Shown: positions 20,154 through 29,526 of the stretch, one piece after another
Position numbering within the stretch: the first letter of the stretch is position 1
How the letters are laid out: the number at the start of each line of letters is the position of its first letter
Assembly (NCBI GenBank): GCA_038501625.1
Contig: JAZAYU010000921.1
Coordinates: 1 to 64,000 of the forward strand
DNA from: Corbicula japonica
Lineage: Eukaryota; Mollusca; Bivalvia; Venerida; Cyrenidae
Direction of reading: 5' to 3'
Length of the DNA stretch: 64,000 bases
Position numbers and translations under genes: made by a program
The notes under the pieces: model-generated
The model's database searches: none
Seen by the model: the letters and a program-made list of their open reading frames with translations, nothing else
What the model was told of the DNA's origin: nothing

Positions 20154-23100
20154 TTATTCAACCACTCTCATCACACATAAACGATTAACCAATTTTTTCA
20201 TAGGTCCTTTTATAGATATGTTAACCATCCAAAGGGATGAAATCAATGAATCAAAATCCGTTTGTTCTATTTTATGTGTTGGTTCAATAACGGACTGATA
20301 ATGTTGATGTAAAGATCCCGTAAATCCTAAAATTTTCGTTCCATGGGTGTAGTGTAAACTATCATAAAGAAATAATATAAAGTTTAAATAATATATCTTC
20401 CAGTTTCCATCAAGCATCCTTTTTTCCCTAGGAATACTTGGGAAAAAATTAAGTTTGATAAAATTCAGTAAAAATTGAATTATAGCTTCTTCATTGTTTA
20501 AAGTGTCTAAACTTGTTTCATCAAACAATTGTTTAATCTTTATATCGTATACGTTTTTCTCCTGTACAATCTTTTCTTCTTCTATTTTATCACCATCATC
20601 CATATTTTTGTAGACCGCTTCATGAAAATTTCCTTTCGTTTGATATTTTGTAAATGTAAACCATGAAGACAACGGAATTATCGTAGAGTATGAACTAACG
20701 TTATATCTTCCAAGTAATGAAGGTTTAGCATCAAATCTAACGGCTATCGGTTTCTTTAAAATTGCGCTTGACCGATTTTGAGTCATAACTGTCATAGCTT
20801 TGAGTTCTGGTTTTTCGGTGTACATCATACAAGCTGGAAACTTACTTCTAGTTTGCATAAATTCCCAGGTGTCTGCCAAATACTGAACATTTGAAGAGAG
20901 AGGCCACTCCAAAACATACCTACTACAAGTTACCGTGTTGATATTTTCAAAAGTTAAATGAGTGATATCATTCTCTTTCGGAAGTGCATAAAATTTATAG
21001 TTGTATTGACCACTAGTTTGAAACACAAACATGTCAGCTTTGTTCATGAATTTACAAAGTTGTATTCTCAATGATAAAACGGTATTGGAATTTCCATATC
21101 CTTGAATGGGTTTCTTTAAACCCATAAGATATTCATTAAATGTTTTAAAGTTTACAACTACTGTTTTTGATATGCCAATTAAATGATTTAGATTTAAAAG
21201 CGACTCCTTTTCAAAATATTCATTCGTATTTATATCTTCCGGAGTTTTAGTATCCCATAAAGACATAAACTTTATTAAATGTGATGATTCACAAGGTTCG
21301 TTACTTAAACTAAAACTAGTACCTTGAGTGTCATCCGAAAACGAAAAGAATAATTTTTGAGTCTTATTCATGACTTCGAAATTTGCTCGTTGAGCGTCTA
21401 ACATGACTTTAACGTATTCCAATTCGTTCCGTTTAGCATCTTCGCCACTTCTCTTCCGTTTCAATAACATATCGTTTAATGAAACCATTTCATCTACATT
21501 TGATGTGTTTAGCATCTTTTCGTATAAAGTTCTATCAAGTTCATCATTACAAAAGCCTTCATTTCCATTATTATTTAGTTTTGTCGAATTGTATGTTTTC
21601 ATTTTAAGTTTTTGAAGTTTTAATTCGTGATTTTGTTCCTTTTGCAACCGTTTCAATTGATACCGATACAGTTTATCTTGATCATCAATTTCCTTTTGAA
21701 GTTTGTTAAATTCCAATTGTTTGTCAACGATTGACATTTTGTTCATTTCTAATTGGGATAAACGTTCAATTATATCTATGCTTTTCGATTGAAACGTTAA
21801 ATCGCTGTCTCCCTTTTCTTTCGTGGCGCACATAACCCCTTTTACAATTGGTGTTGTTTCCATCGTTAGCATATTGAATTTTAAAGTATCCAAAAGGTTT
21901 AAAATGGTGTGTTTCGATTTGCGTTTTGCATGAAGAGTTGAATCAAAATTTATATTTTCGCTACAATCACTAGCATCAATAACTTTAAGCGAATTATCCT
22001 CTTCATCCTCATCGTAACCATCACCATCATCATCTCCACTACTACCACCATCTCCTCCACAAGCATTGTTAGATCTTGTTTGAGTTTGATCAATGTGACT
22101 ATTTGTCCGTTTTAAATGCGATTCTTTTTTAGTCTGTTTTTTTGAAAATGTTGTTGATTTGAAATCATTTTGCTGTGTATTTGAGAACTGAAATGGTGAT
22201 TGTTTAAAAGCTGAATTTTGCGATATATTTTGTGGAGATTCATTTGCATTATTTTGTGAATTTTTAGTAGACATGTTTTCTTCCAAAATGTCATCAGATT
22301 CAGTATCAGAAGAGGACGACGTTTCGTCGTTTGTTTGATTCGTCGGACTTAATTTAGGGTCATCTGTTTCTACGTTGACTGGACTTGTATTTAATGGTGA
22401 TTGTACGAACGGCGAATTTATCGGTGATGTTCTTCTAGGAGGGTTAATATCAAATGCGTTTATGTTCTTAGGTTTTGTACGCGGTAGTGGGTTTTTGGTA
22501 GATTGTGTATTTCCAGTAAAGTCAAATACACGTTTATTTTCACTTTCATTATTCGTAAAATTAAAAGAAGAATTTTTATTGTCTTTAACGGTTTTGTCAT
22601 CTATTTTAAAAGTTTCTTTAGTTGATGATGTCTTTGCTTTTTGTTCTAACAAATTCGATTTGGAACTTGTCGAGTCATTATCACTAATTTCACTCCCATC
22701 TTTTCCAACATCCTCACTTTTTGTTTGTATAAAACTGTTATTTGTTGATGTTGAGTTTTGAATTTTTTCACTACTGCTTACGTTTGTAGATTTTTCCTGC
22801 GATGTGGATGTAAATATAAAATCCTTCGAATTTTGTTTACCATTAGATTTTAGTTGTTGTGAAGTTTTTTGTTCTTCTTCCACTTGTGTAAAAATTGGAG
22901 TTGTAAACGCTTTTGTTTTTTTTACATTGCTACTTGTATCCTCAGTTATACCTATTTCACTCGTTGAACTCCATTTGTTATCATTGTTATTATTAACTAA
23001 GTGAAATGGATGTTTACTTGTAGATCTTAAATTATAAATTATCCGTTCATTTTTGTTTTCTCGTTCATTTTTCCTTGAAGGTTTAGTTGGAAAAGATGTC

Positions 23101-26100
23101 GGTTTATCTTTCATCAATTGATTAGTGCGAGATCGTGTTTTTGGTCCGGAATAAGTTAAGTTTTGAGTTTGATTCGCTTTTTTTGAAATTTCGGGCGATT
23201 TTACTTTTTCAACATTTCGTTCAACTTCTTTCTTTTCTTCAGAACTATCATCGTTAATATCCAGATCGCTACGTGATGAAGAATGGCTTATAGTTATAAA
23301 AATTTCACCAACTCCTTTATCTTCTTCAGAATCGCTATTTGATGAAGATTCGCTTGATGTTTTATTAGTTGATTCCGGTTCTTTTGTATTATTTATTCCA
23401 GTTGGCGATTGTGTGAGTAGTGGGACGGAAGTTAATTTGTGAGTTTGTTTTATCTCTTTTAAACTTTTATAAGATTGTGCTCTTTTGATAAATCGTTTTT
23501 TGTTTTCTTTTCCAGCTCCACTATCATTTTGGTCGGAATCGTCAGTTGCCGAAGAAGAATGGTTTAAACCCACTTTTGATTTATTTTCAATGAGTTTTTT
23601 CGTTTGTAATCTCGTAAGATATTTTTTTGTTAGAGTTTTCGTTCTTGAACTTTCACGTTTATTTAATTTACCAAGAATTGTATTTTTTTCACTTGTATCG
23701 AATTGTTCATTATCTCTTTTAACTTCATTTTCTTTATTTTGATTATTTTCGTCAGAATTTGAACACGTTGATTTATCAGTTGTAACATTTAATTCATCTT
23801 TATTAAGTAAATTTTCACACGCATATAGTATCGTGTTATCAGAATCGTATGATGCATCTGAATGTTCATCGTTGATTACTTCTTGTTTTTCTTTTTTTAC
23901 TTGTTGAAAATCCATTGCACCATTAAGTGTTAAAAAAGCTTCCCGTTTATAGTCAAAAAGTACACCTTTATCTAACAAAGCAGAATTAGTTGAATCTTTT
24001 AATGAATCTAAATTTTCGTCAATATCATCTAAATCTTCTTGAGAACTATCAGTTTCCATTGTACCATCAAGTTTAAAACCTTTCTGTTCATAACTAGCAT
24101 GTTCTCCTTTATCTAGTAAAGTTGAAGTAGTTGAATCTTTTGATGAGTTTACATCTTCCACACTATCATCTAAAATTTCTTGAGAACTATCGGTTTCTTT
24201 TAGTGTAAGTTTCGAACTATCATTATTATTACGATTACCATTTTGAGTTAAATCCATTCCAACATTTACATTATTCTCCATGTTTTGATTACTCTTTTGA
24301 AATGAATTTGTTTCAGCTTGTGTATTATTTTCAAAAATTTGCGTTTGTTTTGGTATATTTTCTTGTTCGGAATTATCTTCATCCCAATCTTCGTTTTCCT
24401 CATTCGAATGAGAATCCTCATCGCTTAATGTGATTGGGATGGTTTTATCATCCGAATCTGGTCCCAAATCTTTTTCTTTCACATTTGTCCGTTTATGAGT
24501 GTTTTTTGATCGACTTCGTTTACCAATTTTGGAGTTATCTATATTTTGAGAAGTTGATGGTTGGGTTTGTTTGTTTTGTTCCGTTAAAAAGGTGGGTATT
24601 AATAAATCTTCATCGCCTGAACTATCACTTTGATTTTCTGCAGTTTGTGTATTTTCTGGTAGTTCATCGTTTAAAATTGCGTTATTTTGTTTATCGCTAG
24701 TCAAGTTAATTTCATCGGATTTATCTTTGATATATACAACGGTTTTTGGGGAATCAATATTGATGATACTTGAATCCAGAGACGTTTGTGATAACTCAAT
24801 ATCTGGTAAAACGAATTCATTTGTATCATTATTGGATAAATCCATAGGAACATCTTCGTTTGTAGATTGTTGGAGATCGGTAGTTAAATCAATTACAACT
24901 GACGCGTTATTTTGTTCACGTATTCCGTCTAAAATAATGTTTTGAACTGCGATAAAGTCATTTGAGGAAATATCCTCGTCATTAATTAATGATGAATCAC
25001 CCGCATTATTATAAGTTAAAGTGTTACGCGTTCTCAATACTCTATCTGAAGGAGATACATTGTTTATATATTCGTCTGGAGAATATAAAAGCTCATCTTC
25101 ATCGTCTGTGTTAAGCGGTGTTACATGTTGATATCCCTCGTTATCCTGTTCATAATCTTGATATAATAGATGTGGGGATACTATAAAATCGGTATCGTTA
25201 GACTCTCTATCTTCAACGACAACGGGAGTTTCAAAATCTCTACGTTCGTCGGGATGCGCTTTTAAGTATTCTTCCCGTTCTACAAGAGCTTCATCATTGC
25301 GAGCAACTCGTTTTCTACACAATGCGCAGCTTCTTGTATCAGGACCCGTGATAATCCATTCATCAATGCACTTTTTATGATATGTGTGATTACATGGTAA
25401 AGTTCTTCGTTGATACTTAAACAATGGTAATTTACATATTGGACATTTTTCCATCATAATTAAGTATGTATATCTCGATCTTTTTAGCAGTTTTTTTATA
25501 TGTTTTTTACGTTCATTTTTATAATTATTCTCATTATTATCATTGTTAACCATATCACGTTTCAAAACCAATATCTGTTTAAACGGTTTTGTTCCCCGAA
25601 ACTTTTTTCGTATTATTTTGCGTACTTTTCTTTTCTTAAATTTATTTTTATTTATTTTCATTTTCAATAAACCAAGCTGGTTTCCGTTACTTGTTTCTAC
25701 TAACTTTAAAGATTGAGAATTATGTTTGTTAAGTTCAGGTAATCCGTATTTTTCTGTGGTTAAGAAACCCATTTTCTGCAGTTCTTCAGGATCTATTGTG
25801 CTAGTTTGTATTGATGGTGTTGGGTCATTAACGTTATTCTGCTGGTCTTCATGTTCTATTTTAGTAGTACTAGTTTCCGGTAAAAAAGGTTGATCGTTAT
25901 CATTATGAAGTGAATCTGCCGTTTCATCCACATCCATAGGAAAAAAATCATCATTTTCTTCATGTGTAAATTTCAACAATTTATATAGTCCAGCATAGTC
26001 AACTTTTTTAGAGTTCAACGCAGCGATCACATCCTTACCATCCATTACCTTTTCAGTGTTAGTAGTAGTGGGAACGATTCGATTAATATCTTCCTCCGAT

Positions 26101-29100
26101 ATATTTTCCAATAACGGGTCATTTTCTTTTTTACGCGTATCCGTATTTGTTGTGGTATAATTCATAGGAGAATTTACATGATGTTGTTCTTCATAATGGA
26201 GATTAGTTAATATATCAGAAACAGAAGTTTTGTCCTCATTGGGAATTACGAATTGTGCCAAGCTATCTAAAATTTCTTCTGTATTGGGAGTATAATCAAC
26301 ATCATTATTCTCACTTGTAACAACATCCGCATTATCTATATCCATATTTGTAACATTGTCGTTGGGTTCATCATTAACGATGCTTACAGGTGGACTTAAC
26401 AGTGTTTCGAAACCTACCGGTTCTCCTGGTTCTAACGAATTCGAATATTCTTCGTTTGCTATTTCATCTTCCATTATTATTGGAGGATTCCTATAATCCC
26501 CAATACCATCATTATGCGAAACGTAATTTTGAATTGTTGAATTTTTTATTTCTCCCATCTCTACATCCACATCATCATTATTTTTGCTACTTGGTGTAAA
26601 ATCAGTTGTTAAGTATTCCGGTCTATCAAAAGGATAAGTTGGGGATTTCTCCTCAAAAGTGTCATAAGTAAAACGTGAATTCAAATCTGAAAAGGTGAAT
26701 TCATCTAACTCCTCAGGTATACGAGTTGAATTTAGTTCAGGTTTTTCGTGTCTCTCTCTTGCACTTTCATCATACAATCTTTGTTTTTCTGTACGAAAAG
26801 CCTCATCTTCTTCAATAGTGGAAAAATGTGTTACATTCATTGGTTTATTTGTTAAATCTTCCGATTTGAGAACAAAAGGTTTGTTTCTTACAAATAAACG
26901 TTCAGAAAAATCGTTAGTTTCATCGTAAGGAATATCCGGCGACTCAACCATATCATCTTGCGACACCAATATAAATTTATTTTGTTTATAGTTCGTAATG
27001 ATTTTTTTAAGTTTGTTATATTTTACGAGTAGTTCTAAAGGACCAACGTATTTTCTTCCATGAAAGATTTTCACTTGTTCATCTATTTTAAAATTAACAT
27101 AATAATCCTTAAATATGCCTTTGAAAAATTTTCTTTTATCTACGTTAAGAGTTACTGATAAACCTGCTCCTTCTATGAACATCTCAAACTTCTCTCTTAA
27201 TGAGAAATTTCTATTAACAAACTCGATTTGCGTGCGTAAAAGCGCTTTTCTCAATAACTTTCTTTCTTTATCTCCCTTTAACATAAAAGTTTCAACATTA
27301 AACAGTTTATTAAAATCTTCTAGTGTGGAAGGTAAAAATTCTCTCTCTTGTTCGCTCTGAAGTTTAGTCGCATCCATTCCCATTGCTTCGTATAACGGTT
27401 TTATTATATCAACAACCTTATCAACTGTTTGTTTTCTAGTAGAAGGCGTTGAATTATCGTTTGGCATGGAGGAGAGATTTGTATACCTAACCTTAGTTTT
27501 AAAGTACGTTTTGTAGATCTCGTTAGATAAATTTTTTAAATCATGGGTTAATAAGTAGGTAATCAACCAAGGGTGTTCCTTCATGATAGTTTTATCTTTA
27601 ACATGAGTTTTAGGTAAAAATATGGGTATTACAGGAGGTGTTATTACCACCGTTGGGTAATTTCTATACGTTTCTTCAGTTAAGGTGAATCGTTTATAAG
27701 CTTCCTTATAATCCTTTTTACTGATATTTTCCGATTTCTTAACAGATTCAATGTTAAGATCATTTAACGGTTGGAATCTTAACATATCGTTTGTAAACGA
27801 ATCCGTTAGATCTATAGTTGTAGTTGAACTATTACTATTATCATCATTGTCATCTTTTTCTGCCATAGGTTGTTGCATTTTAGAAACATCATGTTCTATG
27901 TTCGGTTTTTCTTTTAATGTTCGTGAATTTTGTGATAACGATTGGTCTTTTGGTGGTATGGAAATGGGTTCTTGAGGAGATTTAGTTTGTCGTGATTTTC
28001 TAGGTTTGGGTGTCGGTTTCCTTTCCGCCGGCATTGGAGTTTGTTTTACATCTTGCGATTGTTGATTTTGTACATTCTGTACTGTAAGTTTTGAAGGTTT
28101 CTGCAAATTATCTGTATAGTTATTAACCATTTTAAGTTCTGTATCTTCGTATTGTTTACTTGTAGATGGTTTCGGAGATGAAACGCCCCTTTTCGGTAAT
28201 TTTTTCTCCGGTACCATACCTTCAAGCTTTTCATCTTCTATGTATATAGGATTTTTTGAGTTATTTTCATCGTGTCCTAATGTTCCATAATTATCATTTT
28301 CGGTTAATGTTCCATATTCGTTATTTAAAATGTTAGTATATAATGATAATCTATCAGTTATTAGTTGGGTGGCGACATCCAATATATCATACTGTTCATT
28401 TATTATTGAGGAAGATTTTCGAACGTAGTTTAACTTATCGGTCGTGTTAAGCGGTTTAAAAGAAGCTCCTTTTATTTCATATTCTTCGAAGAAACCATCA
28501 TTTTGACACGTTAAAATTCTCATAACATCAACGGCATCTACAGCTTGTATAAACAAACACCCATAATGCTGGCTATTCACGGGTATATTTTTATGCGAAT
28601 CGAACAGGAAAATATCCCGTCCATCTTTGATTATAGAATACGCTTTGCTATCTATAATGGCAACTATACCCCAAATTTTTTCCGATTTTAAGAAATCCAC
28701 TATAATAAGATAACATAAAAAAAAAGTCCGCAAATTCCTATCATATTCAAAAGGCACTTTTTTGTTGAACCTTCGTAATAGAGTCATCATTTTTGCTGTA
28801 GGAATATTATTTATTTCGTGAAATTGAGTTTCTATTTGTATGTTTCTGTCTTCTTTAGTTTTCACTTCTAGCATTTTTGCATTATCGTGCGATAGCAAAA
28901 TTCCAATTCTTCCATTTGTAATACGTTTAGTTATGTTGGAATAATTAGTATTACCAAGTACGAGTATGTAGTTTACCTGTGTACTAGTCCAATGTTTTAA
29001 CCTTTTGCTCTCAACTAAATAAGCGTACGCTATAGACGAATATGCCATAGCAACACATTGGTTAAAACCAAAATCTTCTTGAGTGTAATCTCCATACAAT

Positions 29101-29198
29101 ATGAAATTTGATAACGGTAAAATAACACGGATATATCTTGGTTTGTTATGATCACGAAGATTAAATGTCAACAGTTTTTTTTTCACATTAGAAGCCAT
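20154..29198 (-). CDS. Large tegument-like protein with N-terminal deubiquitinase and RING-H2 finger, 3014 residues
   Basis: This is the longest gene in the window. Residues 1-230 carry a Cys in a G-F-N-Q-C48 context, with Q40 and Q47 nearby, and an F-D200-S-H202 pair. The Cys plus Asp-x-His layout is that of the herpesvirus large-tegument ubiquitin protease (UL36/M48 type, peptidase C76), and protein size and N-terminal position agree. Residues 1252-1294 form a perfect RING-H2 (C1252, C1255, C1269, H1271, H1274, C1277, C1291, C1294), the signature of ubiquitin ligases. Between and after these lie long Ser/Asn/Asp-rich disordered tracts with a two-copy repeat. The last 500 residues are globular, preceded by a charged helix (about 2480-2580). 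Expected roles: inner tegument, capsid transport and ubiquitin editing. Combining ligase and protease signatures is unusual. Confidence 0.8.
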   Translation of the reverse strand: MASNVKKKLLTFNLRDHNKPRYIRVILPLSNFILYGDYTQEDFGFNQCVAMAYSSIAYAYLVESKRLKHWTSTQVNYILVLGNTNYSNITKRITNGRIGILLSHDNAKMLEVKTKEDRNIQIETQFHEINNIPTAKMMTLLRRFNKKVPFEYDRNLRTFFLCYLIIVDFLKSEKIWGIVAIIDSKAYSIIKDGRDIFLFDSHKNIPVNSQHYGCLFIQAVDAVDVMRILTCQNDGFFEEYEIKGASFKPLNTTDKLNYVRKSSSIINEQYDILDVATQLITDRLSLYTNILNNEYGTLTENDNYGTLGHDENNSKNPIYIEDEKLEGMVPEKKLPKRGVSSPKPSTSKQYEDTELKMVNNYTDNLQKPSKLTVQNVQNQQSQDVKQTPMPAERKPTPKPRKSRQTKSPQEPISIPPKDQSLSQNSRTLKEKPNIEHDVSKMQQPMAEKDDNDDNSNSSTTTIDLTDSFTNDMLRFQPLNDLNIESVKKSENISKKDYKEAYKRFTLTEETYRNYPTVVITPPVIPIFLPKTHVKDKTIMKEHPWLITYLLTHDLKNLSNEIYKTYFKTKVRYTNLSSMPNDNSTPSTRKQTVDKVVDIIKPLYEAMGMDATKLQSEQEREFLPSTLEDFNKLFNVETFMLKGDKERKLLRKALLRTQIEFVNRNFSLREKFEMFIEGAGLSVTLNVDKRKFFKGIFKDYYVNFKIDEQVKIFHGRKYVGPLELLVKYNKLKKIITNYKQNKFILVSQDDMVESPDIPYDETNDFSERLFVRNKPFVLKSEDLTNKPMNVTHFSTIEEDEAFRTEKQRLYDESARERHEKPELNSTRIPEELDEFTFSDLNSRFTYDTFEEKSPTYPFDRPEYLTTDFTPSSKNNDDVDVEMGEIKNSTIQNYVSHNDGIGDYRNPPIIMEDEIANEEYSNSLEPGEPVGFETLLSPPVSIVNDEPNDNVTNMDIDNADVVTSENNDVDYTPNTEEILDSLAQFVIPNEDKTSVSDILTNLHYEEQHHVNSPMNYTTTNTDTRKKENDPLLENISEEDINRIVPTTTNTEKVMDGKDVIAALNSKKVDYAGLYKLLKFTHEENDDFFPMDVDETADSLHNDNDQPFLPETSTTKIEHEDQQNNVNDPTPSIQTSTIDPEELQKMGFLTTEKYGLPELNKHNSQSLKLVETSNGNQLGLLKMKINKNKFKKRKVRKIIRKKFRGTKPFKQILVLKRDMVNNDNNENNYKNERKKHIKKLLKRSRYTYLIMMEKCPICKLPLFKYQRRTLPCNHTYHKKCIDEWIITGPDTRSCALCRKRVARNDEALVEREEYLKAHPDERRDFETPVVVEDRESNDTDFIVSPHLLYQDYEQDNEGYQHVTPLNTDDEDELLYSPDEYINNVSPSDRVLRTRNTLTYNNAGDSSLINDEDISSNDFIAVQNIILDGIREQNNASVVIDLTTDLQQSTNEDVPMDLSNNDTNEFVLPDIELSQTSLDSSIINIDSPKTVVYIKDKSDEINLTSDKQNNAILNDELPENTQTAENQSDSSGDEDLLIPTFLTEQNKQTQPSTSQNIDNSKIGKRSRSKNTHKRTNVKEKDLGPDSDDKTIPITLSDEDSHSNEENEDWDEDNSEQENIPKQTQIFENNTQAETNSFQKSNQNMENNVNVGMDLTQNGNRNNNDSSKLTLKETDSSQEILDDSVEDVNSSKDSTTSTLLDKGEHASYEQKGFKLDGTMETDSSQEDLDDIDENLDSLKDSTNSALLDKGVLFDYKREAFLTLNGAMDFQQVKKEKQEVINDEHSDASYDSDNTILYACENLLNKDELNVTTDKSTCSNSDENNQNKENEVKRDNEQFDTSEKNTILGKLNKRESSRTKTLTKKYLTRLQTKKLIENKSKVGLNHSSSATDDSDQNDSGAGKENKKRFIKRAQSYKSLKEIKQTHKLTSVPLLTQSPTGINNTKEPESTNKTSSESSSNSDSEEDKGVGEIFITISHSSSRSDLDINDDSSEEKKEVERNVEKVKSPEISKKANQTQNLTYSGPKTRSRTNQLMKDKPTSFPTKPSRKNERENKNERIIYNLRSTSKHPFHLVNNNNDNKWSSTSEIGITEDTSSNVKKTKAFTTPIFTQVEEEQKTSQQLKSNGKQNSKDFIFTSTSQEKSTNVSSSEKIQNSTSTNNSFIQTKSEDVGKDGSEISDNDSTSSKSNLLEQKAKTSSTKETFKIDDKTVKDNKNSSFNFTNNESENKRVFDFTGNTQSTKNPLPRTKPKNINAFDINPPRRTSPINSPFVQSPLNTSPVNVETDDPKLSPTNQTNDETSSSSDTESDDILEENMSTKNSQNNANESPQNISQNSAFKQSPFQFSNTQQNDFKSTTFSKKQTKKESHLKRTNSHIDQTQTRSNNACGGDGGSSGDDDGDGYDEDEEDNSLKVIDASDCSENINFDSTLHAKRKSKHTILNLLDTLKFNMLTMETTPIVKGVMCATKEKGDSDLTFQSKSIDIIERLSQLEMNKMSIVDKQLEFNKLQKEIDDQDKLYRYQLKRLQKEQNHELKLQKLKMKTYNSTKLNNNGNEGFCNDELDRTLYEKMLNTSNVDEMVSLNDMLLKRKRSGEDAKRNELEYVKVMLDAQRANFEVMNKTQKLFFSFSDDTQGTSFSLSNEPCESSHLIKFMSLWDTKTPEDINTNEYFEKESLLNLNHLIGISKTVVVNFKTFNEYLMGLKKPIQGYGNSNTVLSLRIQLCKFMNKADMFVFQTSGQYNYKFYALPKENDITHLTFENINTVTCSRYVLEWPLSSNVQYLADTWEFMQTRSKFPACMMYTEKPELKAMTVMTQNRSSAILKKPIAVRFDAKPSLLGRYNVSSYSTIIPLSSWFTFTKYQTKGNFHEAVYKNMDDGDKIEEEKIVQEKNVYDIKIKQLFDETSLDTLNNEEAIIQFLLNFIKLNFFPSIPREKRMLDGNWKIYYLNFILFLYDSLHYTHGTKILGFTGSLHQHYQSVIEPTHKIEQTDFDSLISSLWMVNISIKGPMKKLVNRLCVMRVVE
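23912..24197 (-). repeat. Two-copy repeat of about 47 codons inside the tegument gene
   Basis: Two adjacent units (residues about 1668-1763) each begin Glu-Thr-Asp-Ser-Ser-Gln-Glu, continue with an acidic stretch, K-D-S-T, L-L-D-K-G and end with a Leu-rich stretch followed by Gly-x-Met. The units have diverged by many substitutions, so the duplication is not recent. It lies in a disordered region. Confidence 0.75.
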
Positions 29199-29526
29199 AG
29201 TTTCTTAACTGGTTTAGTTTTTTTCTTAACCAAGATATTAACAATATCATTTGCGATAACACATAAAATAACTCTCATTTAATATAACCGTATTTCAGTA
29301 TTGTAAATTTTATTCACACTAAATAAGATTGAAGGAAAATAATACAATGCAATAACACTATAAAAAACAATTACATTGTTTTTATAACAAAACTATAAAA
29401 CACAACATAACAAAATTTTTTAAATGAATGTATATCATACGTTTTATAGTTTCATCAAACTCAAACATAAATATAATAGTTTTTATGTACAAAACATACA
29501 ATAGAATGTAATCAATATATGCAAAA
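29199..29526. other. Intergenic region upstream of the tegument gene
   Basis: An AT-rich stretch of 328 bases between two leftward genes. It presumably holds the 3' end of nothing rightward and the promoter of the 3014-residue gene (TATA-like sequence near 29281-29290 on the minus strand). No gene or repeat of note was seen. Confidence 0.4.
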
